NCBI GenBank assembly: GCA_023428135.1
Contig: JAEYZG010000063.1
Span: 1 to 59,854 of the forward strand
DNA: 59,854 nucleotides
Source: Bacteroidota bacterium
Lineage (GTDB): Bacteria; Bacteroidota; Bacteroidia; Cytophagales; Cytophagaceae
Direction of reading: 5' to 3'
The position numbers and the translations under genes are program-made. The notes under the pieces are model-generated. The model worked only from the letters and a program-made list of their open reading frames with translations. It searched no databases and was not told the DNA's origin. The first letter of the stretch is position 1; each line of letters starts with the position of its first letter. Below, one piece after another: positions 19,363 through 28,300 of the stretch.

Positions 19363-19739
19363 TTTGTTAATTATTTCTTTAATTTCTTAAAAATTTTATT
19401 TCAGGAGTCTGATGTCTTTGTTTGCTTTCTGACATTTTTCGATGTCGTTTTGATTAAGTCAAAACGCTGTAAATTAGCGCATTTGTCCTGTTTTCAGAAT
19501 TAGCATCCTCTTGAATCTTCAGAATCAGGTCAATTTAACCTGTTTTGAGGAACGCAAAGGTAATCAATTTTAGGTTAAATGAGTTTTTTGGATAGAATTG
19601 ATCACATTTTTTAACCATTTTCAGGCTAAAATGGTGCAATAAAAGCAATGGACTTAGTAATAGAAGCCAGTGATTTGTGATTGGATAGGAGCAAACTCTG
19701 AGTTAATTGTTTGAAATGTTGATTTTTCGCAGGAAATAC
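19363..19739. other. Long ileS leader and promoter region
   Basis: No gene was found in these 377 bases. They hold the ileS promoter box (see 19555-19562), an unusually long leader of about 190 bases, an 8-bp hairpin (ACCATTTT at 19614-19621 with AAAATGGT at 19628-19635) and an imperfect palindrome around 19527-19543. I did not recognise a T-box or other known riboswitch. Confidence 0.5.
19555..19562 (-). promoter_or_regulatory. -7 box for ileS
   Basis: On the minus strand TACCTTTG matches the Bacteroidota -7 consensus TAnnTTTG, about 190 bases before the GTG start. No TTG was found at the usual -33 distance. Confidence 0.4.
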
Positions 19740-20585
19740 TTATCTGGTACTTTTCTTCTTTGTATTTTCAGTAACAGTTGTGAAGCGGGTATTGGCAGGA
19801 TCCTGTTTTAAAAGCTGAACCAGAATCTGGTATAGGTGAGGGACTTCTATTCGGAATTCTTCCGGTTTTTCGAAAAAATATTCTACAGATACAGCGAATA
19901 ATTCTTCAATATTGGTCGCTGCATATTTGCGGATAAAGTGTGTTTTTTCTTTTTTGATCTCATTCATTTCTGTTTTCCCTATTTTGAAAAAACGAACAAG
20001 GTCTTTGTAGTCAAACAGGCTATTCCCCTCAAAATCATCGTCATCATCAAACATGTCTGCAAGTTTTATGGCATGTGCCATTTCATGAAGCCCCACATTA
20101 TAACCATCATCAGGAATCTCATACCCTTGCTGAAAATGTTGCCATGACAAAACAATTGCCCCATTGGTCTGGACTTCACCGACATGCTGAAGATTGGTTA
20201 TTTTTGAATAATACCGGGTCGGATAAATATAAAAACGGCTGAAATTTCTTAGTTTAACAGGACGCAGCCCAAAGGTCAGCTGAACAAAACATGCTCCGAT
20301 CATAATTTTCATTTCCTCGGTGATGTTCATACCTCCCTGAGGGTAAAATTTCTTATTGAGCAGGAAAAACTTCACTCTCCTCTGAAATTTTAATTTATTA
20401 CCAGGAGATAGTTTTTGATAATAACGAAAGTTGTATTCTAAAATATGAATCTGAATTGGATTAAGCTTCACGAAACCAGTCAGAATCCATTCCCCAAGGC
20501 TTAATACTTTGCTTCCTATTGTCTCATAAAGGAAGATAAATGTTGTAATCAGAAATATAATGATAAATAAAGCCGCCAAGATCAT
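19740..20585 (-). CDS. MtfA-like zinc peptidase (copy 1)
   Basis: A 281-residue protein with one N-terminal membrane segment (residues 2-24) followed by a zinc peptidase domain. The active site is GLHEMAHAIKLAD, an HExxH motif, and VEYFFEKPEEF downstream may supply the third ligand or a structural Glu. MtfA of Escherichia coli is a peptidase that binds and inactivates the repressor Mlc; Bacteroidota homologues are membrane-anchored and their targets are unknown. A clear paralogue lies at 25646-26593, sharing the FNLGLHEMAHA core, the EEMQI/EEMKI-ACxVQLTFG segment and the FFEKPEEF tail. The gene stands alone between the ileS leader and the T9SS metalloprotease. Confidence 0.85.
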   Translation of the reverse strand: MILAALFIIIFLITTFIFLYETIGSKVLSLGEWILTGFVKLNPIQIHILEYNFRYYQKLSPGNKLKFQRRVKFFLLNKKFYPQGGMNITEEMKIMIGACFVQLTFGLRPVKLRNFSRFYIYPTRYYSKITNLQHVGEVQTNGAIVLSWQHFQQGYEIPDDGYNVGLHEMAHAIKLADMFDDDDDFEGNSLFDYKDLVRFFKIGKTEMNEIKKEKTHFIRKYAATNIEELFAVSVEYFFEKPEEFRIEVPHLYQILVQLLKQDPANTRFTTVTENTKKKSTR

Positions 20586-20746
20586 AAAGATTTCCTTTAA
20601 GATAGGGAATTCTGAGCTATGTTTTCAGAGCCTGTCTTTTTTATTTAAGAAAAAAGAAATTAGAATTGTTTCAGGAAAATTTTGATTGCCAAACCGTCTT
20701 CATGGCTGATAGTTTTGATGCCTGGTTTGCAATTTTTTATATAAAA

Positions 20747-20775
20747 AAAGGGCTTTCCATTACAAAAAGCCCTTT
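20747..20775 (-). terminator. Intrinsic terminator of the T9SS metalloprotease gene
   Basis: AAAGGGCTTT (20747-20756) pairs with AAAGCCCTTT (20766-20775); on the minus strand the stem runs into a seven-T tract. It begins 26 bases after the stop codon. Confidence 0.88.
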
Positions 20776-20801
20776 CAGGAATTAAATTAAATTGGTAAAC
20801 T

Positions 20802-23327
20802 TTATTTTACGATTTTGTGCGTATAGCTTCCGCTTTCTGCTATAATATTTACTATATATATACTGCTTTTAAGATTGTCGCCGACTATCACTTCAGTAGC
20901 ATTCTGTCCTGCACCGGAAGCCACTTCTCTCCCCGTTATATCGATCACCTTGAAAGAAGTAATTGTTTCTTTGGTGTCCAATGAAACAGCAGTTTGATTG
21001 CCGTCAGGAAGTGGTGTAGCCATTACTGCAGCTCTTGTTCCGCAGCCATTTGTAGATATTACTTTCGTATATTCTACATTGTAAGGATAAGTTGAATAGC
21101 TCAGTAAAGCTGTTACTGTAACTGATGAGGCAGCATATTGACCAAAAGTAACATCAAAATATTTTCTGTCATAATAGCTAAAAGAAACAGTAGCATCTGA
21201 ATTGGTATATGCAGTAATGTTTACTGGATTAGGGTATTCTGCATATACTTGAAAATTATATGGTATTCCTTTGGTAACACAATTAGGCCCTGATAATCCG
21301 TAAGGTAAAACAGTAAATGAAATGACATCTGAAAATGTACGGCCATTTCTGTTGTCTACAGCCTCTGCTTTTATATTATAAACTCCCGGAAAATAAGTTT
21401 CTATATGTTGGGTATATGGTGCAGTAAAATCAACCCCTACGATTGTATTGTTATTGTAAAAATAAACAGCCGTAATAGTTCCGTCATTATCACTTGCGTC
21501 TACTGTGGCAAGCACCGTATAGCTGGGAGGTAAAACTGCTCCATTGGCTGGATAAGTAACAGATACTATAGGCAGCTGGTTAGCAGGAGCAACAAGTAGA
21601 GTAACGGTATGATAATTTTGCCCACCTTGATTGTCAAAAGCCACTGCTTTAAAGGTTCTTGTTCCTCCAGGAGTATTGTTATACACGAATGAATATGGCG
21701 CATTAATATCAGATCCCAGGAATGTAGTTCCATCATAAAAATCAACTCTGCTTACAGTGCCATCAGCATCGCTTGCATTAACGGATATAGTAATTGGTGT
21801 TCCTATAAGAATATCAGCGCCATCTGATGGAGCAGTGATCGTGACGGTAGGAATTTGATTATTAGTTGAATTACTTACTCCTCCAACCAGAGAGTAGTAC
21901 CCAAGAGATCCATAATCTGAGTATCCGTTTGTTGCCGGATCTCCATAACCAACACCATCTACAATCAGGAAATATGTTCCTGCAGGTACTATGGTATCAA
22001 CATATGCATTTAAACCTTCCAGATCAGAAACTGCTATGGTATTGCCTGATGCGTCTTTAAGGGTAAGGGAAATGTCCAGGTTTGGATAATAAGGATCTGG
22101 ATTTGCAGCTATTTGTACGCTTCCCCCTAAAGTGGTAAAATAAAAATAGTCTACATCATCTCTTTTTTCTATTATGCCATTATTGTTGGTAGGCGAAACA
22201 TAGCCTGCGCTGTTGTAAATAAGTTGTTTTGCCTGGGATGGTATATTACCGCTTTCATCAGTTTTGAAAGAAAATCCGTTTGTTGTCGCGATAACATCTA
22301 TATCATCCTGGTATTGGTTATTGGCATTGTTGTATTCTCCTTTACTAAATTGGACAAGTTGTTTATAATAACCTGTTCCCATAATCGGAGCCCAATAGCC
22401 GTGGCCTCCATAGTATTCCTGGTAAGGATCGGTAACTGCTCCATCATGATAGAGCCCGACGGTATGGCCGATTTCATGAGATCCGCATTCTCCTGCATAT
22501 TTGGATGTAGCAAGGAATACCCAGCAAGGGGTATCCACATTCATTGGAAAAGATCCAATACGCGCTACTCCACCATATTGTGGGGCCGCATCTTTAGTAG
22601 GAGTAAATATTACCCGTACTCTTTTATTTATCGGAGTCGCTAAAAACACAGTAGAGTCTGTTGTGATGTTGAGATCGAAAGGTCTGAAATCTTCACTGAT
22701 TAATCTCCAGGCTTGTTCTATTTCTGTCTCATTAAGCTCAGAAGGTAAAGCATTAATGGGCAGACCTCCATTCCAATACGGATCTACTACATATTGTCCA
22801 TCGAAGTCAAGGTATACAACATATTCTGAAGAAGGGAAACTTTGCAGATTGTATACGTATGATCCCGGAGGGGCAACAAATGATGAAGCAGCCTGAGGAG
22901 CAGCCTCTGCAGGTACGGATGTTTCTATACAGACAACTTTGTTGATATCAACTTCTTTTGCATATACCCCTTTGTTTTTGGTATAGTACTCATATGCTTT
23001 TTTCTCATTAAGCAAGAGTAATTGTCCTTTCAGATTATCTTCTTCGAATGTCAGGTTAAAGGTAGATTTTGCATTGTCTTTAATTTTACCTGCAATGGTG
23101 TTGGTGTTCCCTGAAGTCTTGTCGTAGTGTACATCAACTGTAAACTTCTTGTCATCAGACAATGGAAGCGTAGTTGGACTACTTTTCCTTTTCTTGTTAG
23201 ACGATTTGAACTGTTGCTGAAATTCAGATACAGACCCTACAAGTGTTCCTTCATTCTCTGTATTCTGTGCAGTTGCAGTAGAGAACGTGCCGAGAATGGA
23301 AAGGGATAAGAGGAGTTTTTTTGCCAT
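20802..23327 (-). CDS. Secreted metalloprotease with Ig-like domains, T9SS type A tail
   Basis: An 841-residue secreted protein. The chosen start gives the clean signal peptide MAKKLLLSLSILGTFSTATAQ; an in-frame ATG at 23375 would add 16 residues with no signal-peptide character. A metallopeptidase domain follows, with HEIGHTVGLYHD (zinc ligands at about residues 284, 288 and 294), the extended HExxHxxGxxHD motif of the metzincin clan. A pre-peptidase C-terminal-like segment (VDYFYFTTLGGSVQIAANP) comes next, then two bacterial Ig-like repeats of about 90 residues starting VTITAPSDGADI and VSVTYPANGAVL, and finally a T9SS type A sorting domain ending in YIVNIIAESGSYTHKIVK. It is probably a surface or extracellular protease degrading environmental protein. 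A strong terminator lies downstream. Confidence 0.88.
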   Translation of the reverse strand: MAKKLLLSLSILGTFSTATAQNTENEGTLVGSVSEFQQQFKSSNKKRKSSPTTLPLSDDKKFTVDVHYDKTSGNTNTIAGKIKDNAKSTFNLTFEEDNLKGQLLLLNEKKAYEYYTKNKGVYAKEVDINKVVCIETSVPAEAAPQAASSFVAPPGSYVYNLQSFPSSEYVVYLDFDGQYVVDPYWNGGLPINALPSELNETEIEQAWRLISEDFRPFDLNITTDSTVFLATPINKRVRVIFTPTKDAAPQYGGVARIGSFPMNVDTPCWVFLATSKYAGECGSHEIGHTVGLYHDGAVTDPYQEYYGGHGYWAPIMGTGYYKQLVQFSKGEYNNANNQYQDDIDVIATTNGFSFKTDESGNIPSQAKQLIYNSAGYVSPTNNNGIIEKRDDVDYFYFTTLGGSVQIAANPDPYYPNLDISLTLKDASGNTIAVSDLEGLNAYVDTIVPAGTYFLIVDGVGYGDPATNGYSDYGSLGYYSLVGGVSNSTNNQIPTVTITAPSDGADILIGTPITISVNASDADGTVSRVDFYDGTTFLGSDINAPYSFVYNNTPGGTRTFKAVAFDNQGGQNYHTVTLLVAPANQLPIVSVTYPANGAVLPPSYTVLATVDASDNDGTITAVYFYNNNTIVGVDFTAPYTQHIETYFPGVYNIKAEAVDNRNGRTFSDVISFTVLPYGLSGPNCVTKGIPYNFQVYAEYPNPVNITAYTNSDATVSFSYYDRKYFDVTFGQYAASSVTVTALLSYSTYPYNVEYTKVISTNGCGTRAAVMATPLPDGNQTAVSLDTKETITSFKVIDITGREVASGAGQNATEVIVGDNLKSSIYIVNIIAESGSYTHKIVK

Positions 23328-23615
23328 TAAGCCAGTATAGCAGTCTGGCAATAGTTTTGGAATAGCTTTTAGCATAATAGTTATGATTAGTTGAAAACTT
23401 TATGCTAAGGAAGGGAGATTTATATTGATCGTCGGTTACAAAAGTTACACATGCTTCAAAAAAAATGAAAGGTTAAGGCCTTGTGGGATACGGGCTTCAG
23501 GAGGAAATCATGTATCTGTATGATTATCACCAGTTCCTAGTCGGACTTAAATGAATCTGTTTGCACAATAAAAAATTAATAGGAGTATTTATTTAGTTCC
23601 CGTATTCAAGCCAAT

Positions 23616-23755
23616 AAAACCTCATCCCTAACTCTTCTCCTGAAAGAGAAGGGAACAGTCGACGATAAAAAGATTGAATTAACAGCGATTAGAAATAATA
23701 ACATACACATTAACGTCCCTCTCCTTCAGGTGAGGGATTTAGGGTGAGGTCTTTT
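23616..23755 (+). repeat. MITE-like palindromic element, copy 1
   Basis: This 140-base segment is matched, in reverse orientation, by 46871-47008. Its ends are imperfect terminal inverted repeats of about 40 bases: the left begins AAAACCTCATCCCTAACTC and the right ends TTTAGGGTGAGGTCTTTT. Each end folds again into a small hairpin of the CTCTCCTTCAGG...GAG type. The core shared with copy 2 includes GGGAACAGTCGAC and ACATACACATTAA. No coding capacity is visible. The design resembles non-autonomous palindromic elements or large bidirectional transcript-end hairpins. Confidence 0.8.
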
Positions 23756-23816
23756 AAAGTTTTAGCTAATGTGACGATCGTCAACGGGACTTAAATGGCT
23801 AATCCTAAAAATAAAA

Positions 23817-23842
23817 AAGACCAACCTGGTTAAGTTGGCCTT
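23817..23842 (-). terminator. Intrinsic terminator of the cold-shock gene
   Basis: AAGACCAAC (23817-23825) pairs with GTTGGCCTT (23834-23842), with one G-U pair; on the minus strand the stem is followed by TTTTTTATTTTT. It lies about 50 bases past the cold-shock stop codon. Confidence 0.8.
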
Positions 23843-23892
23843 ACATTACAATTACTAAAGCTTTAAAGAATATATTCCTTAAATAGGATTTC

Positions 23893-24084
23893 TTAGTTTA
23901 CTAATTGAACGTTCACGGCATTCATGCCTTTTCTACCTTTTTCAAGATCAAATTTAACTTGGTCGTTTTCACGAATTTCGTCAATTAGACCTGAAGAGTG
24001 AACGAAGATGTCCTCACCGGACTCTGCTGATTTAATAAACCCAAAACCTTTTGAGTTATTAAAAAATTTAACTGTTCCTTGCAT
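23893..24084 (-). CDS. Cold-shock protein (CspA family)
   Basis: A 63-residue single cold-shock domain that binds single-stranded RNA or DNA and is thought to melt mRNA structure. The RNP1 motif KGFGFIKS and RNP2 motif DIFVHSS are intact, and the GTVKFFN start and MNAVNV end are typical. Length matches free-standing Bacteroidota Csp proteins (63-64 residues). It has a spacer of about 107 bases upstream with AT-rich sequence, and its own terminator downstream, so it is probably a single-gene unit with a structured leader. Confidence 0.95.
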   Translation of the reverse strand: MQGTVKFFNNSKGFGFIKSAESGEDIFVHSSGLIDEIRENDQVKFDLEKGRKGMNAVNVQLVN

Positions 24085-24191
24085 TATTATGTATTTATGA
24101 AATTAAAAACATTTTCAACGGTAAAATGTTCAAAATGTACCTACATTTTTTTCTTTTTACTGTAAAATAAATTTAAAACCGTTCAAACGCT

Positions 24192-24935
24192 TTATTTTAG
24201 GATTTCAAAGTCTATATGAAAATGATCATCATGCAGACTATTAATCAAAGGGGTAAGGCTATTGACGAGGTAAATGTTACTTTGCTTTAGTTTTTTCCCA
24301 TAAGGAGTGGCAAAAATAAGATTTTTAAATTCAGTTTTGATAATTACTTTCTGAATTTTATATCCATTATTTCTTGCCTGTGTTTCAAGAGAAAGAATTT
24401 GCATGGCAACCAGATCGAAATCAATAGAGATGCCCTTGTCTCCGCTGTATTTTCCTTCATTGTCAAAGTCAAGCCAATAATGGCTGGCACCAATTGTGTC
24501 AAGACCATAAAAGGCTTTATTGCCCTTTATTAAAGGCATCATAAAATCAATGCTTAAGCCATTCTGATGTGTTCTGTGAGGAAAAATTTTACCACCATTT
24601 TTATTACTGCATTCCATGATGAAAAATTTCCTGTCCGGGATTTCTTTCTCTAGTTGCTTATAAGAACTTATCACAACAGTCCTAATCTTGTCATTCAGGA
24701 ATGCGCGATTGTTGATATAACTGGAGGTGTCAAAGTATTGGTAATTAGTTCCCTGAAATGGAAATAGTTTTCCATTTACCAGAGTTCCACCAGATACAGT
24801 GCCGGTGGAAGTACTTGGAGTACTATTTTCTTTATTACCGGATAAATAAACTTTTATTCTGTCGGAAGAATGATTTTGTCCGAATACAGAATTACAGAAA
24901 CATAACAGTAACAAGAGTTGAAAAAGCTTACTCAT
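24192..24935 (-). CDS. MepA-like murein endopeptidase (M74 type)
   Basis: A 247-residue exported protein with a signal peptide (LFQLLLLLCFCNSVFG). It resembles penicillin-insensitive murein endopeptidase (MepA, peptidase family M74), a LAS-type zinc enzyme that cuts D-Ala-meso-diaminopimelate cross-links in peptidoglycan. The zinc-binding pattern is present: HRTHQNGLSIDF gives His120 and Asp130, and LHDDHFHIDFE near the C-terminus gives the HxH ligands. Overall identity to E. coli MepA looks low in the middle, but order and spacing of motifs agree. It lies between two cold-shock-domain genes on the same strand, with about 100 bases on each side. Confidence 0.75.
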   Translation of the reverse strand: MSKLFQLLLLLCFCNSVFGQNHSSDRIKVYLSGNKENSTPSTSTGTVSGGTLVNGKLFPFQGTNYQYFDTSSYINNRAFLNDKIRTVVISSYKQLEKEIPDRKFFIMECSNKNGGKIFPHRTHQNGLSIDFMMPLIKGNKAFYGLDTIGASHYWLDFDNEGKYSGDKGISIDFDLVAMQILSLETQARNNGYKIQKVIIKTEFKNLIFATPYGKKLKQSNIYLVNSLTPLINSLHDDHFHIDFEILK

Positions 24936-25037
24936 AAGATTTCTTAATTTCTATGAGCAGCTTATCTGCAAAATGCAAACCTGAATCTGTAAATCGAGAG
25001 TGAAAAAGCAGTTGGCTAAGTATTTTGATTCTCCGAC

Positions 25038-25493
25038 TTATGATTTTTTTACGTTGACAGCATTAAGACCTTTTGGCGTATTGATAGTTTCAAAAGTTAC
25101 TCTGTCGTTTTCTTTTACTGAGTCCTTAAGGCCATTGATGTGAACAAATATGCTTTCCTGTGTTTCCAGATCCTTGATAAATCCATATCCTTTGGATTCA
25201 TTAAAAAAGGTTACTTTGCCTTTTCTGAGAGGTTTCGGTTCGTTACTGTTTGTATTTCTCGCTACACCGATCTGTATATCATCCTGATTAATGACGGTTT
25301 TCTTTCTATTCGGATCAGGAGGAACTGAGGTAATATTACCATTTTCATCAACGTAGGCCATCATATCCTCAAGGCTATTACCTTTACTGGAATGAGCTTT
25401 ACGTTCTTCTCTTTTCTCTTCCTTTTCTTTTTTCTTTTGTTTCTTTTTCTTCTCTACTTCTTTTTTGTTAAATGTTTCTTGAGATTTACCCAT
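25038..25493 (-). CDS. Cold-shock-domain protein with Lys/Glu-rich N-terminus
   Basis: A 151-residue protein in two parts. Residues 10-35 form a highly charged Lys/Glu helix, followed by a linker; residues 87-151 form a cold-shock domain with RNP1 KGYGFIKD and RNP2 SIFVHIN. This longer form is common in Bacteroidota and probably binds RNA; the charged segment may bind ribosomes or nucleic acid, but that is inference. It is the second cold-shock-domain gene within 1.6 kb and shares the KGxNAVNV C-terminal end with the 63-residue protein at 23893-24084. Confidence 0.88.
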   Translation of the reverse strand: MGKSQETFNKKEVEKKKKQKKKEKEEKREERKAHSSKGNSLEDMMAYVDENGNITSVPPDPNRKKTVINQDDIQIGVARNTNSNEPKPLRKGKVTFFNESKGYGFIKDLETQESIFVHINGLKDSVKENDRVTFETINTPKGLNAVNVKKS

Positions 25494-25645
25494 AATTTAT
25501 TTTAAAATATTAATGTTGGCAATTTGGTGAAGATTTCTGATCTGAATAAATCCAGTTGAAATTGGACTCAGAAAGTAAGCCTTTTTTAAAGAAGATTGTT
25601 CAGAAAGAATCATAAAAATACATGTTTTTTATGATTTGTATAAAT

Positions 25646-26593
25646 TTAACTAATTTTCCTGCCTTTTACAAAAAGGCTTTTGGTAAAAGACACTTTAGCC
25701 TTTAATGTTTTAAGATTAGGCAATTCATTTATCGCCTGGTTCATCAAAAGCATAAGCTTTCTGTTTTCAGGAGGATAAAAGTAGAATTTTGCATTTTGAA
25801 GTACCTTTCCCGGGTCTTGTTTCAGTAATTTTGAAAGTGAAGCATACAGCGCAGGAAGCTGCATTTTAAACTCTTCCGGTTTTTCAAAGAAATATTCTAC
25901 ACATACGGCAAAAAATTCATCCTCGTTGTTAAATGCATAAGGTCTGAGAAATCTCATTTTCCCAGTTTTAATTTTCTTTATCTCCTGCCGACTTATTTTT
26001 CCCCATTCTTTTAGGTTTTCATGATCAAGTAGTTCTTGGTGATGATGATGAAGGGCATCTTCAATTTTCAATGCATGGGCCATTTCATGCAATCCGAGAT
26101 TAAATCCATCTTCCGGTCTTCTATAGCCATATATAAAATCTTCCCATGAAAACGCAATAAACCCATTAAGACTTACTTCGCCTTTGTGCCTTTTTCCATT
26201 TGAAGACTGGTAATGAGCAGGGTATATCAGTATTTTAGAAAAGCTTTCAAATCTTACCGGAGCAAAACCGAATGTCAACTGAACTCCACAAGCTGCTACA
26301 AGTATTTGCATTTCCTCTGTAACCTGCGGAATTCCTTTAGGGATAAATTCTTTATGGATAAGAAAATTTCGTATTCTTTTTTCGAATTCAATTTTCTGGG
26401 CTCCTGAAAGATCTCTATAGTATTTGAAATTCTTGAGAAGAATATCTCTTTGTTTTCTTGAAAGTCTTTTATTGATACGGACTGTTTCAAGAAAAGGATT
26501 AATGATAAGTGCATATAAGCCGAGGCTAAACGTACCAAATAAAAATACTGCAATGCCTAGTATATAGAAGGTAACAGTTATATATGTTTCCAA
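25646..26593 (-). CDS. MtfA-like zinc peptidase (copy 2)
   Basis: A 315-residue paralogue of the protein at 19740-20585, with an N-terminal membrane segment (residues 8-32) and the same peptidase core: FNLGLHEMAHALKIED (HExxH), EEMQILVAACGVQLTFG and VEYFFEKPEEFKMQLPALY. It has an extra 30-40 residues at the C-terminus rich in Lys and Leu. The start is TTG: the in-frame stop TAA lies just six bases upstream and no ATG is available before the membrane segment. Target is unknown. The two copies flank four unrelated genes, so they are not a simple adjacent tandem pair. Confidence 0.83.
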   Translation of the reverse strand: METYITVTFYILGIAVFLFGTFSLGLYALIINPFLETVRINKRLSRKQRDILLKNFKYYRDLSGAQKIEFEKRIRNFLIHKEFIPKGIPQVTEEMQILVAACGVQLTFGFAPVRFESFSKILIYPAHYQSSNGKRHKGEVSLNGFIAFSWEDFIYGYRRPEDGFNLGLHEMAHALKIEDALHHHHQELLDHENLKEWGKISRQEIKKIKTGKMRFLRPYAFNNEDEFFAVCVEYFFEKPEEFKMQLPALYASLSKLLKQDPGKVLQNAKFYFYPPENRKLMLLMNQAINELPNLKTLKAKVSFTKSLFVKGRKIS

Positions 26594-26752
26594 ATCTTAA
26601 ACCTTTAGTTAATAAGACCCACAGATGCGAGTTTTTGTTTAAAAGCTGAAAGTTTAAAGTAAAAAGTTGAAAGAGTGTACTAAATCTGGATAAAGAATTT
26701 TTGGGTAGAGACACCATGCTGGCGTTTTCTTTTCCAAAATAGAAAAGGTTTA

Positions 26753-26789
26753 AAGCAAAAGAGGAGGCATTTAGCCTCCTCTTTTGCTT
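26753..26789 (-). terminator. Intrinsic terminator of glyS, 16-bp perfect stem
   Basis: AAGCAAAAGAGGAGGC (26753-26768) pairs perfectly with GCCTCCTCTTTTGCTT (26774-26789) around the loop ATTTA. On the minus strand it ends 20 bases past the glycyl-tRNA synthetase stop. The U-tract is formed within the stem. Confidence 0.85.
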
Positions 26790-26808
26790 ATTTTTACTTT
26801 AAGCTTTT

Positions 26809-28287
26809 TCAAATCAGTTGCTCAAGGATTCTCTTGAATGAAGTTGCTTTTCTGATTTTCTGTCTTAACTCACTGATTGCAATTCTTTCCTGCTCCATAG
26901 TATCACGGTAACGGATAGTTACCATGTTATCATTCAATGTATCATAATCTACTACTATACAGAATGGAGTTCCTATCAGATCCTGACGAGTATATCTTTT
27001 TCCGATTGCATCTCTTTCTTCATAGATCACATTCATGTCCATTCTAAGCTCTTTGTAAATTTCCTGAGCTTTTTCAGGTAGGCCGTCTTTTTTAACAAGA
27101 GGGAATATTGCTGCTTTTACGGGAGCCAAAGCAGGATGCAGTTTCAGATATACTCTTTCTTTTTTATCATCGCCTTCACCGACGGTTTCCTCTGTATAAG
27201 CATTGCAAAGTACAGCAAGGAATGCTCTGTCAGCACCAACTGAAGTTTCAACTACATATGGAACATAGTTTTTATTTATTTCATTGTCGAAGAATTGAAG
27301 TTTCTTTTTAGAATATTTTTCGTGATTGGCAAGGTCGAAATCAGTTCTTGAATGGATACCTTCAATTTCTTTAAATCCGAAAGGAAACTCATATTCGATA
27401 TCTACTGCAGCATTAGCGTAGTGAGCAAGTTTCTCATGGTTGTGGAATTTCAGCTTACCTTCAGGCAAACCAATTGCTTTATGCCATTTCAATCTTACTT
27501 GTTTCCACTCTTCATACCACTTCATTTCCTCTCCCGGACGAATGAAAAACTGCATTTCCATTTGTTCGAATTCCCTCATACGGAAAGTAAACTGACGGGC
27601 AACTATTTCATTCCTGAAAGCCTTACCGATCTGCGCAATACCAAAAGGAATTTTCATTCTTCCTGTCTTCTGAACGTTCAGGAAGTTTACAAATATCCCT
27701 TGAGCGGTTTCTGGTCTAAGGTAAATGGTGCTTGAATCTTCTGCAACAGCACCAACCTGAGTTGAAAACATAAGGTTGAACTGTCTTACTTCTGTCCAGT
27801 TTGTGGTTCCTGAAACCGGGCATTTTATTTTTTCTGCTATGATCAACTCCTGCACGCCTTTCAGATCATTTGCTTCAAGAAGACGGGCTAATGATTTCAC
27901 CAAAGCATCACCTTTGGCTTTGTCTCCATTCTTTTCGTATTCCGCGGCTTTATCTTCAATAAGAACGTCTGCTCTGTATCTTTTTTTAGAATCTTTGTTA
28001 TCGATCATTGGATCGCTGAAGCCATCCACGTGACCAGAAGCTTTCCAGGTAGTTGGGTGCATGAAGATTGCAGCATCTATACCCACCACATTGTCATTTA
28101 GCTGAGTCATGGCTTTCCACCATGCAGTTTTGATATTGTTCTTTAGCTCAACTCCATTTTGACCGTAATCATAAACAGCCTGAAGTCCGTCATAAATTTC
28201 ACTTGAAGGAAATACAAATCCGTATTCTTTAGCGTGTGAAATGATATTTTTAAAGGTGTTTTCTACCGTCGCACTTACTTTTTCCAT
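26809..28287 (-). CDS. glyS: Glycyl-tRNA synthetase (single-chain, class II)
   Basis: This 492-residue alpha2-type GlyRS charges tRNA-Gly. Class II motif 2 (FRNEIVARQFTFRMREFEQME), the LRPETAQGIFVNF segment and motif 3 (SVGADRAFLAVLCN) are present, followed by the anticodon-binding domain (PLVKKDGLPEKAQEIYKEL). It is the homodimeric form, not the heterotetrameric GlyQ/GlyS. I chose the ATG at 28287 because a -7 box (TATCTTTG) lies only six bases upstream and homologues begin here; the frame stays open to 28446, but that extension is low-complexity and unlike the family. A strong terminator follows. Confidence 0.95.
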   Translation of the reverse strand: MEKVSATVENTFKNIISHAKEYGFVFPSSEIYDGLQAVYDYGQNGVELKNNIKTAWWKAMTQLNDNVVGIDAAIFMHPTTWKASGHVDGFSDPMIDNKDSKKRYRADVLIEDKAAEYEKNGDKAKGDALVKSLARLLEANDLKGVQELIIAEKIKCPVSGTTNWTEVRQFNLMFSTQVGAVAEDSSTIYLRPETAQGIFVNFLNVQKTGRMKIPFGIAQIGKAFRNEIVARQFTFRMREFEQMEMQFFIRPGEEMKWYEEWKQVRLKWHKAIGLPEGKLKFHNHEKLAHYANAAVDIEYEFPFGFKEIEGIHSRTDFDLANHEKYSKKKLQFFDNEINKNYVPYVVETSVGADRAFLAVLCNAYTEETVGEGDDKKERVYLKLHPALAPVKAAIFPLVKKDGLPEKAQEIYKELRMDMNVIYEERDAIGKRYTRQDLIGTPFCIVVDYDTLNDNMVTIRYRDTMEQERIAISELRQKIRKATSFKRILEQLI

Positions 28288-28292
28288 AGGTG

Positions 28293-28300
28293 CAAAGATA
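28293..28300 (-). promoter_or_regulatory. -7 box for glyS
   Basis: TATCTTTG on the minus strand fits TAnnTTTG exactly and ends just six bases before the ATG at 28287, implying a leaderless or nearly leaderless mRNA. No TTG lies at the usual 17-23 base distance; the nearest is about 27 bases upstream. Confidence 0.45.

Larger units (their letters stand above)
23376..23892. other. Gene-free spacer with dispersed palindromic element
   Basis: This stretch lacks a credible gene. It holds the metalloprotease promoter region, one copy of the palindromic element (23616-23755) and the terminator of the cold-shock gene (23817-23842). Confidence 0.6.

Noticed and set aside
19363..19739. T-box or other riboswitch in the ileS leader
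   Set aside because: No T-box consensus or specifier structure was recognised, and T-boxes are not expected in Bacteroidota.
26640..26680. Sequence like CTTTCAACTTTT also found near 29800-29825
   Set aside because: The similarity is short and low-complexity, so it is not convincing as a dispersed repeat.
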